In this document: positions 7,700 to 14,812 of the stretch, piece by piece | Layout of the letters: each line of letters begins with the position of its first letter | Numbering within the stretch: position 1 is the stretch's first letter | DNA from: an uncultured Lachnospiraceae bacterium | Lineage (GTDB): Bacteria; Bacillota; Clostridia; Lachnospirales; Lachnospiraceae | Length of the DNA stretch: 14,952 bases | Direction of reading: 5' to 3' | Assembly: GCA_902783295.1 (NCBI GenBank) | Contig: CACZQT010000245.1 | Coordinates: forward strand, 1 to 14,952 | Program-made: the position numbers and the translations under genes | The notes under the pieces: generated by a model | What the model was told of the DNA's origin: nothing | Databases searched by the model: none | Seen by the model: only the letters and a program-made list of their open reading frames with translations

Positions 7700-9281
7700 A
7701 CATGAATCCTCCCGTACTTTCTACCAAAGGGACTCCGATATACAGAATCACAATAAACATCAGGACAAAAATCAGGATGCGGACAAGGTAGGGAACCCTG
7801 TCACAAAGCCACTGCCGCACAGGCTGCCGGCGCTGGATCAGGCTGACCGCAAACAGCAGCACCGTCCCGAGACAGATAAAAAGAAACTGGACATAGCTTT
7901 TGTGGGCCATTGGCACCAGCATGGCAAAATATCTGGGAACGGTATGGTTCGTAAAGATCTGCTTCCAGAGACCCAGGCCCTGCTTCAGCGTGCCGACTTC
8001 CGGAAGGACTTTGATCAGCGTTACCAGCAGGAAAGTCCGGCAGACCTGAAAAGCCCGCCACCAGAAGCTTTCTTCCGGGATATGGAGCTTTTCTTTCCAG
8101 TTTGCATATACGGGCTCCATCCACAGGGAGAAGATGATGAACAGACCGTTGACGCCGCCCCAGGCAATGTAGGCCCAGGTAGCGCCGTGCCACAGACCGG
8201 TGGTAAGCCAGACTGCCACCAGCGCCACGGAGGCAGGCAGGGCACGGCCAAAAGCCTTGCCGAACCGCTTTTCCATGCGGCTCCCCAGTTCACGGTTCCA
8301 TTTTGCTACCGCGATGGGATAATAAAGGTAGGTACGGAACCAGCGGCCCAGGCTGCTGTGCCAGCGTCTCCAGTATTCCGCGATGGATTTGGAAAAATAC
8401 GGCCGCTGGAAGTTTTCGGTAAGGCGGATTCCAAGAATTTCACAGTATCCGCAGATGATGTCCATATAACCGGAAAAATCCGCGTAGATCTGAATGCTGT
8501 ATCCGAACGCACCGATTAAGGCTGCGATGCCGGTATAGGAGGGATAGTTCACGAACAGGTCCTGTACATAGGAGGCCAGGGAATTGGCCAGGACCATCTT
8601 CTTGAAGAAGCCCCACATCATGCGCATGGCACCCCAGGAGAAATTCCGGTAGGTGTACGTATGCTCCGCGAACAGTTCGCCGGTCAGCTCGGTAAAATCG
8701 CTGATGGGACCCTGCGTGACCTGCGGGAAGAAAGAGGTGAAGAGAAGCATACGGGGGAAGCTTTTTTCCGCAGGCACCTTCTGCCAGTAAACGTCGATTA
8801 CATAGCCCATCGTCTGGAAGGTGTAGAAGGAAATGCCCATGGGAGCGATCAGCTGCCAGGTATCTACAATGGCGCCGCCGTGGAACATGGCCAGAATCCC
8901 GTTGATCTGCGCGATCAGAAAATGCAGGTACTTGAAGACACAGAGCATGCCGAAGTTAAAGACAAGCGCTGCGGCCATGACAGCCCGGCGCTTCAGCAGC
9001 GCTTTGCGGCGCAGCTCCTTTTTGGCATCCCTGTCCAGTTCCTGTTTATGGGCGGCGACGTACTGTTTATGATCGTTCTGTATCCGGTCCATGAGAAGGC
9101 CGGCTGCCCAGGAAGTAAGGGCGGTCAGTCCGATAAAGACCAGGTTTCTGGGACCGGACCATGTATAGAAGATCAGGCTGCCGGCGAGCAGCACCCACCA
9201 CTGAAAACGCCGGGGAACCAGAAAATAGCTGATCAGCAGCAGAACGATAAAACACAGAAATTCGGAAGATATCAGATTCAT
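7686..9281 (-). CDS. MBOAT-family O-acyltransferase (AlgI/DltB/PatA-like)
   Basis: This 531-residue polytopic membrane protein has the MBOAT core. Landmarks are an N-terminal FYTWSGPRN segment (38-46), APMGISFYTFQTMGYVIDVYW (146-166), FFPQVTQGPI (184-193), IQIYADFSGYMDI (263-275), AEYWRRWHSSLGRWFRTYLYYP (301-322) with H308, and TGLWHGATW (361-369) with the expected catalytic H365. Such proteins carry an acyl group, usually acetyl, across the membrane for attachment to an exported polymer by an SGNH partner, which is the next gene. A long charged insertion (about 66-100) probably lies in the cytoplasm. The start at 9281 has a GAGGG close upstream with a short spacer (4-5 nt), a weaker RBS than the other genes here. 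It leads a three-gene operon whose leader holds a terminator-like hairpin. Confidence 0.94.
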   Translation of the reverse strand: MNLISSEFLCFIVLLLISYFLVPRRFQWWVLLAGSLIFYTWSGPRNLVFIGLTALTSWAAGLLMDRIQNDHKQYVAAHKQELDRDAKKELRRKALLKRRAVMAAALVFNFGMLCVFKYLHFLIAQINGILAMFHGGAIVDTWQLIAPMGISFYTFQTMGYVIDVYWQKVPAEKSFPRMLLFTSFFPQVTQGPISDFTELTGELFAEHTYTYRNFSWGAMRMMWGFFKKMVLANSLASYVQDLFVNYPSYTGIAALIGAFGYSIQIYADFSGYMDIICGYCEILGIRLTENFQRPYFSKSIAEYWRRWHSSLGRWFRTYLYYPIAVAKWNRELGSRMEKRFGKAFGRALPASVALVAVWLTTGLWHGATWAYIAWGGVNGLFIIFSLWMEPVYANWKEKLHIPEESFWWRAFQVCRTFLLVTLIKVLPEVGTLKQGLGLWKQIFTNHTVPRYFAMLVPMAHKSYVQFLFICLGTVLLFAVSLIQRRQPVRQWLCDRVPYLVRILIFVLMFIVILYIGVPLVESTGGFMYAEF

Positions 9282-9299
9282 AGTACCCTCAAAATCAGG

Positions 9300-9323
9300 A
9301 AAAAAGCCGGTTGTTTCAACCGG
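9300..9323 (-). terminator. Intrinsic terminator-like hairpin in the MBOAT operon leader (candidate attenuator)
   Basis: Read on the - strand, CCGGTTG-AAA-CAACCGG (9323-9307) forms a perfect 7-bp stem with a 3-nt loop. One C (9306) and then six Ts (9305-9300) follow. The T-run ends 18 nt before the MBOAT start codon. No - strand gene lies upstream for it to terminate, because the next gene is divergent. It sits downstream of a good - strand promoter, so leader transcripts must read through it. Confidence 0.65.
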
Positions 9324-9404
9324 ATATCAAAGAAAGGCAGGGGGACTGCAGCATCAGATATACTGTACGTGACTGCCTGTACGATTTGCCATTTGTCTTG
9401 TCAT

Positions 9405-9433
9405 ATCATAGCGGAAAGAACCGGAGATTGCAA
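9405..9433 (-). promoter_or_regulatory. Sigma-A-type promoter for the MBOAT-SGNH-GT operon
   Basis: On the - strand, TTGCAA (9433-9428) and TATGAT (9410-9405) are separated by 17 bp. Transcription would start near 9398, giving a leader of about 115 nt before the start codon at 9281. The leader contains the terminator-like hairpin. Confidence 0.62.
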
Positions 9434-9460
9434 GCAAAGTCTTGATTCCGCCGACCCGGA

Positions 9461-9489
9461 GTGACAGACAGGGCTTTTGAAGGTATAAT
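9461..9489 (+). promoter_or_regulatory. Sigma-A-type promoter for the sensor-kinase operon
   Basis: GTGACA (9461-9466, five of six matches to TTGACA) and a perfect TATAAT (9484-9489) are separated by 17 bp. Transcription would begin near 9496, leaving a leader of about 100 nt before the ATG at 9595. Its -35 box is 27 bp from the -35 of the divergent - strand promoter. Confidence 0.75.
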
Positions 9490-9594
9490 AAGAAAAAACA
9501 GACCGCTGCATGGCAGGAATGAACACAGGTACCGGGAAAGCACTGCAGTGGATGCATAACAGTGAAAGCTGAAAGCAGGAAAGGAGGCTGCGCC

Positions 9595-11292
9595 ATGGGC
9601 GTGACAGAGCAGAATAGAAATACGATTCCGTTTATCGGCTTTCTTTTGCTTGCCGGGGTGCTGCATATAATCGAAGATTTCTCCCACAATGTCCCTTCTC
9701 CGGATTATTCATTCGTGACAATGCTTTTCTGCCTGGTATTTATGATCTATTCAGGGCTGATTCTTTTCTGGATCCGGTCTGTCCATACCAGGCTCCTTCC
9801 GTCGCAGGCCAGATCCTGTCTGATCGCTGCAGCGCTACTGATGCTTCTGTACCTCTCCCTGCGTGCCTTTAAATACCGGATTGCCGGCGGAAATGCCGGT
9901 ATACGTGTCTGCTGGTACGCTTTTTATATTCCAATGACTATGATTCCGGCCCTGTTCCTTGCGGTCTGTATACGGATCGCAAGAGGAGAGAGGTATACGA
10001 AATGGGATGAACGCCTGACCCTGGTTCCCGCCGGAATTCTTTCCGCAGTCATCCTCACCAACGATCTGCACCACCTGGTTTTTATTCCCGTACCGGGAAT
10101 CGAAGATTTTCTGGGGAGAATGGGAACCTATACGTACGGGCTGCCTTTCTATATGGCATATGCCTGGATAATCCTGGCAATGGCTGCCGGGATTGTCCTT
10201 CTGGTCAAGGCATGCGGAAGCAGGAAAAACAGAAAGATGACCCTTTCTGTCGCCGCCGTGATCCTCCTCTGGTTTATTTTGATCAGGCTTCACAGCTTAA
10301 AAAAGATGATTGAATTCATTCCTCCCTATGAGGCTCCGGAAATTCATATCTTCTGCATGCTGGCGGTTTTTGAGATCTGCATCCGAAGCAGGCTGATTCC
10401 GCACAATGAAAACTATACCGGCTTTTTTGCAAAGCTCCCCCTGCCGCTGATGATTACGGACAGGGAATATCATCCGGTGTATCAGTCCGCGGCAGGGATC
10501 GATGCGGATACGGAACAGCTTGTCTCTTCCCTGGCAGCACCGGTGTATCCTCAGCCGGACAGGAAACTTTCCGGCAGGCAGATTCATGGAGGATATGCTT
10601 TCTGGATGGAGGATGAAAGTGGTGTCCGCAAGGCTAATGAGAAGCTTCTGGAAGCGAACGACCTGCTGGAAAGTGAAAATACCCTGATCGAATATGAAAA
10701 CCGGCAGAAAGAAGAAAAAGCGTATCTTCAGTCCCGCCACCAGATCTATTACGAAATTGCCGAGGAGATGTATCCGTACCAGAAGCGGATCGAGGTTCTC
10801 CTGAATGAAACGGAGACCGGCAAGGGAAGTTCCCGGGATAAAATTGCCATGGTGTCTGTTCTCAATGCGTATGTAAAACGCAAAACCAATCTGTGTCTTA
10901 TGGCATCCGAAAGAGAAACTCTTCCGCTCGGGGAACTCCGGCTGGCGGTTTCAGAATCCGGAAGGTATCTTTTTTACGTCGGAATCAGAACATCCGTGGA
11001 TGAAAGCGGATTCTGCGGAATGCAGGAAGACGGCAGAAAAGAAACGTTCCTGCCGTCAGGAAGCATCATTGCGTTGTACGACACTTTTGAATGGCTGGCG
11101 GAACAGATGATCGGGCATACTTCCCTGCTGATGGTTTCATTCTCTGATGAAAGCCTGAAACTGGCAGCGGATACGGATTTTCCTCTGGAACTGAAGGGAA
11201 CGGCTCTTCCCGTACAGTCGGAGAAGCGGGAAGATATCCTTTACCTGACCATCCGGACACAGAAAGGCGGTGACTGTCATGACCATCCGTGA
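9595..11292 (+). CDS. 7TM sensor protein, histidine-kinase-like but without an ATP-binding site
   Basis: The protein has 565 residues from the ATG at 9595, supported by AAGGAGG (9581-9587) 7 nt upstream; the frame is open from a GTG at 9562 without such support. The N-terminal half has about seven membrane helices (about 11-27, 39-60, 75-90, 107-128, 140-157, 183-205, 216-232), with LTNDLHHLVF (154-163), which resembles the 7TM region found at the N-terminus of some histidine kinases. A short PAS-like stretch (about 277-340), a heptad-rich coiled coil (about 342-380) and a dimerisation-like helical region (about 380-440) follow. No convincing N-box or G-box of a GHKL ATPase can be seen in the C-terminal 120 residues, which may be a degenerate ATPase fold. 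It overlaps the downstream kinase gene, so it probably acts as the sensory partner of that kinase. The ligand is unknown. Confidence 0.75.
   Translation: MGVTEQNRNTIPFIGFLLLAGVLHIIEDFSHNVPSPDYSFVTMLFCLVFMIYSGLILFWIRSVHTRLLPSQARSCLIAAALLMLLYLSLRAFKYRIAGGNAGIRVCWYAFYIPMTMIPALFLAVCIRIARGERYTKWDERLTLVPAGILSAVILTNDLHHLVFIPVPGIEDFLGRMGTYTYGLPFYMAYAWIILAMAAGIVLLVKACGSRKNRKMTLSVAAVILLWFILIRLHSLKKMIEFIPPYEAPEIHIFCMLAVFEICIRSRLIPHNENYTGFFAKLPLPLMITDREYHPVYQSAAGIDADTEQLVSSLAAPVYPQPDRKLSGRQIHGGYAFWMEDESGVRKANEKLLEANDLLESENTLIEYENRQKEEKAYLQSRHQIYYEIAEEMYPYQKRIEVLLNETETGKGSSRDKIAMVSVLNAYVKRKTNLCLMASERETLPLGELRLAVSESGRYLFYVGIRTSVDESGFCGMQEDGRKETFLPSGSIIALYDTFEWLAEQMIGHTSLLMVSFSDESLKLAADTDFPLELKGTALPVQSEKREDILYLTIRTQKGGDCHDHP
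11263..11273 (+). promoter_or_regulatory. Ribosome binding site that decides the kinase start
   Basis: AAAGGCGGTGA (11263-11273) matches the extended Shine-Dalgarno sequence at all but one position. It is correctly placed for the ATG at 11279 and overlaps the alternative GTG at 11270. This supports ATG 11279 and embeds the site inside the end of the preceding coding sequence. Confidence 0.7.
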
Positions 11293-12580
11293 AGCCATGA
11301 ATACACCATTGAGAGAAGTTCTGACGGTAAGTGCCATGCTGCTGCTTCTGTGCCAGGGATATCTGGTTCTGGAGCTCCTGGGGATCAGGAAGAGCAGAAA
11401 AAGCAGCGTGGCTGCGTTTTTCACGCTTCTTGCAGAATCTGCCCTGTTTTTCCTTCTGCTGGACAGCATTTTTCACTATGGAGAAACGGATTATCCCAGA
11501 ACATGGCCGGCGGCAACGGAAGTGTTCTGCTCCCTCCCCGTATTCCTGCTCATTCTCTGTGAGATTCTTTTTACAGGGGCCATAGCCTGGGAAATATACA
11601 GGCTGATCAGGTTCAGGGAAGAGTACCCTACGCCCTGGTCCATTAAGGAAACCATAGATCTGCTTCCGGCCGGAGCCGCTTTTGCAGAGGAAGACGGGAA
11701 TGTGGTGCTTGCAAACATCACGATGAACGGGATTTTCCGCTTTCTGACGGGAAAGGTCCTTTTGAATCTGAAGCCTCTGTGGGAACTGGCGGAAAAAGAA
11801 GAACAGGATAATGTCCATGTTGTGAAGGCGGCCTATCCGGACAGTTCCCGCGTCTGGCAGCTTTCTACCGGGCGGATCACAGAGAAAGGGAAGACATATC
11901 TCTGGATGACCGCTGCGGATATTACCGAACAGGCAGGAATCAACGAAGCGCTTCAGGCAAAAAATGAAAAACTGAAGGAGATACGCAGACGTCTGGATAT
12001 CTATAACCGCAACGCGGAAAGAATCATTATTTCACAGGAGCTTCTGAGTGCCAGGATGCAGGTTCACAGCGAAACCGGCCATATTCTCCTTGCCGGCCGT
12101 CATTACCTGGATCATCCCGGTTCCATTGATGAAGCGGCACTGCTGGAAACCCTGAAGACGACCAACGGGCATCTCCTGCGGGAATATGAAGAAGATGATA
12201 CAGCGCGGGATCCGCTGGCGGAGGCAGTTGAAATGGCCGGGGTCATAGGCGTGACGGTAAAAATGAGCGGACTGATTCCGGAGGACGGAACATCCAGGAA
12301 CATTCTTGCTGCCGCGATCAGCGAATGTGCGACGAATACCAGGAAGCATGCAGACGGGGATACCCTGGATGCTGCCGTGGAAGAAGAGAAGGACAGGTTT
12401 ACCTTCAGACTGAGCAGTCAGGGCAAAGCCGCAGAATTACGGTCCGCCGGATCCGGAGGACTTGGTTCACTCCGGACGCTTGTGGAAAACGCAGGCGGAA
12501 CGCTGGAGGTATCTTTATCGACAGACTTCCTCCTGACAATAACCCTCCCGAAAAAAGGAAAAAATGGCTCCTGCGGGTGA
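11279..12580 (+). CDS. Sensor histidine kinase: 3 TM, PAS-like, HisKA-like, HATPase
   Basis: From the ATG at 11279 the protein has 433 residues and overlaps the previous gene by 14 bp. Three membrane helices (about 15-36, 45-65, 86-107) precede a PAS-like domain (about 118-217, LPAGAAFAEEDGNVVLAN...). A coiled linker follows, then a dimerisation helix with a probable phosphoacceptor His263 in QVHSETGHILL. The position corresponds to the H-[DE] motif of HisKA_3-type kinases, but Ser replaces the usual acidic residue. The HATPase domain has a recognisable N-box, SECATNTRKHA (348-358), and a G-box, GSGGLGS (391-397). It should autophosphorylate and pass the phosphate to the response regulator encoded 54 nt downstream. 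The tandem with the ATPase-less 7TM protein suggests a heteromeric sensor. Domain limits are approximate. Confidence 0.85.
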   Translation: MTIREAMNTPLREVLTVSAMLLLLCQGYLVLELLGIRKSRKSSVAAFFTLLAESALFFLLLDSIFHYGETDYPRTWPAATEVFCSLPVFLLILCEILFTGAIAWEIYRLIRFREEYPTPWSIKETIDLLPAGAAFAEEDGNVVLANITMNGIFRFLTGKVLLNLKPLWELAEKEEQDNVHVVKAAYPDSSRVWQLSTGRITEKGKTYLWMTAADITEQAGINEALQAKNEKLKEIRRRLDIYNRNAERIIISQELLSARMQVHSETGHILLAGRHYLDHPGSIDEAALLETLKTTNGHLLREYEEDDTARDPLAEAVEMAGVIGVTVKMSGLIPEDGTSRNILAAAISECATNTRKHADGDTLDAAVEEEKDRFTFRLSSQGKAAELRSAGSGGLGSLRTLVENAGGTLEVSLSTDFLLTITLPKKGKNGSCG

Positions 12581-12593
12581 TGCGGAATGACGT

Positions 12594-12618
12594 CCCTGTC
12601 GTTTATAATCCGACGGGG
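12594..12618 (+). promoter_or_regulatory. Hairpin in front of the response-regulator gene, with TATAAT in its loop
   Basis: CCCTGTCG (12594-12601) pairs with CGACGGGG (12611-12618) over 8 bp with one G-U pair. The 9-nt loop contains TATAAT (12604-12609). The 3' arm takes in the first Gs of the GGGGAGG upstream of the GTG start at 12635. It could modulate translation or RNA processing between the kinase and regulator genes. No good -35 box accompanies the TATAAT, so an internal promoter is not well supported. Confidence 0.4.
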
Positions 12619-12634
12619 AGGATGGTGATGTTGT

Positions 12635-13288
12635 GTGAGTGAAAAAACGAGAGTTGTCATTGCGGACGATCAGTATGTCGCAAGAGGTTTTTTCGAGATG
12701 TATGTGAAAATGTCCCCGGATTACGAACTGGCGGCATCCCTTTCTTCTGCTGAACAGGCAGTCAATTTCTGCCGGAAAAACCCTGTGGATCTGGTCATCA
12801 TGGATATCATGATGAAACATGGACTGGACGGGCTGACCTGTGCGGAGATGATCAAGGCCAATCATCCGAAAATACGGATTATTCTGGCGACTACGACAGC
12901 GGAATATCAGTGGATCGAGAAGGCAAAGGAAGCGAAGATCGAGAGCTTCTGGTTCAAAGAATACAGTGAACAGCCGCTGCTGGAGGTCATGGACCGTACC
13001 ATGAGGGGGGAATCGGTCTATCCCGAAAAACCGCCGAACCCGGAGTTCGGGGATACCCGGAAAGTCAACCTGACGGCCCGGGAGCTGGATATTCTGAGAG
13101 AACTTACGACAAACCGTTCCAATGAGGAGATTGCTGAAAAATACAGCATTTCGCTCAATACAGTGAAGCGCCATATCCAGAATATGCTGAACAAGACAGG
13201 ATATAAAAACAGGCTGGAGCTTGCGGTAAACGCAAAGGCGCTGGGACTGGTTGTCCACGAGGATGATCGGACGGGGAAAGAGAGCTGA
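12635..13288 (+). CDS. NarL/FixJ (LuxR-type) response regulator
   Basis: This 217-residue DNA-binding regulator is the output of the sensor kinase pair. The receiver domain (about 5-122) has the acidic pair D11/D12, phosphoacceptor D57 in VIMDIMM, T86/T87 and the conserved K108. The C-terminal LuxR-type helix-turn-helix (about 145-205) starts with LTARELDIL and has NEEIAEKYSISLNTVKRHIQNMLNK, with the recognition helix at about 173-187. The start must be the GTG at 12635, because in-frame stop TGA 12626-12628 lies just upstream and no other start codon intervenes. GGTGA (12624-12628) and GGGGAGG (12615-12621) are the available ribosome-binding sequences. It is 54 nt downstream of the kinase and clearly part of the same operon. 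Targets are unknown; the divergent promoter region at 9405-9489 and the secreted-protein gene at 13365 are natural candidates. Confidence 0.95.
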   Translation: MSEKTRVVIADDQYVARGFFEMYVKMSPDYELAASLSSAEQAVNFCRKNPVDLVIMDIMMKHGLDGLTCAEMIKANHPKIRIILATTTAEYQWIEKAKEAKIESFWFKEYSEQPLLEVMDRTMRGESVYPEKPPNPEFGDTRKVNLTARELDILRELTTNRSNEEIAEKYSISLNTVKRHIQNMLNKTGYKNRLELAVNAKALGLVVHEDDRTGKES

Positions 13289-13364
13289 GACGGCTGTCCC
13301 GGAACCCGAAACCACACCTGCATAAACCTTTTATTACGGGATCTGATTTAAGGAGGTATCTGCT

Positions 13365-14540
13365 ATGACAAAGAAAATGTCACTGGTTGGTTGCATCGCC
13401 ATGATGCTGTTTGCTGTTCACTGCCTGGTTTTTGCATATCCTGCGGAAAGTAAAGCTGCCGATAAAGAACTGTACGGGCAGCTGGACAATCAGTACGCGA
13501 ATCCGTCCGCAGAGGTGACGTTCACGAAATCCTTTGCAGGGTCATCGTCCGGAGATGTTTATTCGATGACGATTGCGAACTGGTCTCATGATTCCGTGTG
13601 CCTGCATATCAAGGTTACGGCGGTGGAAACAGACGGGAACTACGGCATCAAGGGAAATCTTCAAAAAGATGATCAGGATAGCTATTCCCTGCCTCACGAA
13701 TGGAAGCTCCCCTTTGAAGACCGCGCCCAGTATCTGCATATTACCATCGGCAAGAATATTCCGGCTACCGCAAAAGCAACCTACAGCTTTACAGTTAAGA
13801 TGATTTCTCAGGACGAATGCGTCCATGCAAAGGGAGAAGGAACAGCTCTTAAGAAAACCGCGGCAGAGCATACCATGTCCTATGCATGCAAATGGTGCGG
13901 AAAGCGGGATATTTCCACGGAAACAGCGGCACATACTTTTCAACCCAACGGAGAGAGCTACAGCAAAACAACCCACAGAATCGAATGCACAGCCTGCGGG
14001 TATATTTCTACTGAAAACTGTAAATTCAGCAAAACCAAATATACGAAAGTCAACGGAAACTGCCATAAAAAGGAGCTGGTCTGCGCCGGCTGCGGCAATG
14101 TAAAGTCTTCCAAAAATGAAGCGCACAAAGTGAGCGGCGGCAAGTGCAAACACTGTTCTGCAAAGGTCGTCACACCCGGATCCACAAAGATTTCCAGCAT
14201 CAAGCCGCAGAAATCCTATACGAAGCAGACAAAAGTCACAGGGCACTGGGCAGGGAAAACCTGGATTCCGACAAAGACCGCAACATCCTATTTCTATCCG
14301 CTGACTGTCAAGTATACGAAGGCCAAGAACGCGAAGAAGTATATCATCAGCCTGAGTAAACCGGTGATTACACTGGACAGTTTAACCGGTCTTTCGGTTT
14401 CCAAAAAAACGACGTATAACTTCAAGAATCCTACAAAGGGCGTGAAGACAAAAAAGATCACCATTTATGTCACGCCGGTAAGCAGTACCGGCACTTACGG
14501 GAAATCCGCCAAAAAAACCATCACGCTGAAGCAGCCGTAA
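13365..14540 (+). CDS. Secreted protein of unknown function with four CxxC knuckles and an Fn3-like C-terminus
   Basis: This 391-residue protein is not one I can name. AGGAGG (13351-13356) lies 8 nt upstream of the ATG. It begins with a signal peptide: basic TKK, hydrophobic residues 6-25, and a probable cleavage site around SKAA (29-32). Residues about 40-150 look like a beta-rich domain that could bind a ligand. The middle part has four CxxC pairs (C175/178, C208/211, C240/243, C261/264) spaced roughly 33, 32 and 21 residues apart, with histidines between them (H169, H190, H204, H234, H254). This is a tandem zinc-ribbon-like repeat array. A Ser/Thr/Lys-rich linker leads to residues about 305-389, which resemble an Fn3-like domain (KNAKKYIISLSK, then KITIYVTPVSS). 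No cell-wall anchor is seen. It follows the response regulator by 76 nt with no clear terminator between, so it may share that transcript or be a target of the regulator. Confidence 0.85.
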   Translation: MTKKMSLVGCIAMMLFAVHCLVFAYPAESKAADKELYGQLDNQYANPSAEVTFTKSFAGSSSGDVYSMTIANWSHDSVCLHIKVTAVETDGNYGIKGNLQKDDQDSYSLPHEWKLPFEDRAQYLHITIGKNIPATAKATYSFTVKMISQDECVHAKGEGTALKKTAAEHTMSYACKWCGKRDISTETAAHTFQPNGESYSKTTHRIECTACGYISTENCKFSKTKYTKVNGNCHKKELVCAGCGNVKSSKNEAHKVSGGKCKHCSAKVVTPGSTKISSIKPQKSYTKQTKVTGHWAGKTWIPTKTATSYFYPLTVKYTKAKNAKKYIISLSKPVITLDSLTGLSVSKKTTYNFKNPTKGVKTKKITIYVTPVSSTGTYGKSAKKTITLKQP

Positions 14541-14565
14541 TTTTCGAAAAAGGAAAATGTATGCC

Positions 14566-14598
14566 GGGCAGGAGGGAATCATTCCCTTCTGCCCTTTT
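14566..14598 (+). terminator. Intrinsic terminator of the secreted-protein gene
   Basis: GGGCAGGAGGG (14566-14576) pairs with CCCTTCTGCCC (14584-14594) over 11 bp with one G-U pair. Two more A-T pairs can form at the top, leaving a TCA loop. TTTT (14595-14598) follows. It lies 25 nt after the stop codon. Confidence 0.85.
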
Positions 14599-14664
14599 CA
14601 GTATGATGGGCATGCCGTCAGTCTGTAGGGATAGTACACAAGTGGCGCAGCTGCCGACGAACCC

Positions 14665-14692
14665 CACAGCGGTTTTCAGGGCTCTCGCTGTG
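14665..14692. repeat. Inverted repeat CACAGCG / CGCTGTG
   Basis: CACAGCG (14665-14671) and CGCTGTG (14686-14692) are perfect 7-bp complements around a 14-nt loop. It has no U-tract, so it is not a terminator. Confidence 0.5.
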
Positions 14693-14725
14693 ACGTAAGG
14701 TTTTGTGTTTTCCTTCCGCTGCCTT

Positions 14726-14748
14726 CAAGAACGCTCCTGGCGTTCTTG
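14726..14748. repeat. Perfect 9-bp hairpin
   Basis: CAAGAACGC (14726-14734) and GCGTTCTTG (14740-14748) enclose a TCCTG loop. The stem is perfect and compact but has no U-run on either side, so it looks like part of a structured element and not a terminator. Confidence 0.6.
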
Positions 14749-14770
14749 CCGCGGCGCGCACGTGTGGCGG

Positions 14771-14799
14771 TGGACAAATGTCCCACAATCGATTATAAT
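14771..14799 (+). promoter_or_regulatory. Near-consensus promoter pointing out of the window
   Basis: TGGACA (14771-14776, five of six matches) and a perfect TATAAT (14794-14799) are separated by 17 bp. Transcription would start near 14806 and run rightward through the hairpins at 14813, 14847 and 14895. No start codon with a ribosome binding site follows inside the window, so the product (RNA or leader of a gene beyond 14952) is not visible. Confidence 0.55.
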
Positions 14800-14812
14800 C
14801 AGGAAGAGATGT

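Noticed and set aside
7629..8519. + strand open frame of 296 codons inside the MBOAT gene region
   Set aside because: It runs opposite conserved MBOAT motifs, including the catalytic His segment, and its product has no recognisable features.
9354..9392. Possible 12-codon leader peptide in the MBOAT leader on the - strand (MANRTGSHVQYI)
   Set aside because: It has no ribosome binding site between the predicted start of transcription and the ATG, and no run of one amino acid that would support classical peptide attenuation.
13289..13364. Promoter for the secreted-protein gene
   Set aside because: TATTAC-like sequence occurs at 13332, but no -35 box lies at a suitable distance, so no promoter is claimed.
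14606..14695. Short + strand frame beginning ATGGGCATG just after the terminator
   Set aside because: About 29 codons with no ribosome binding site; it starts directly after a terminator U-run.
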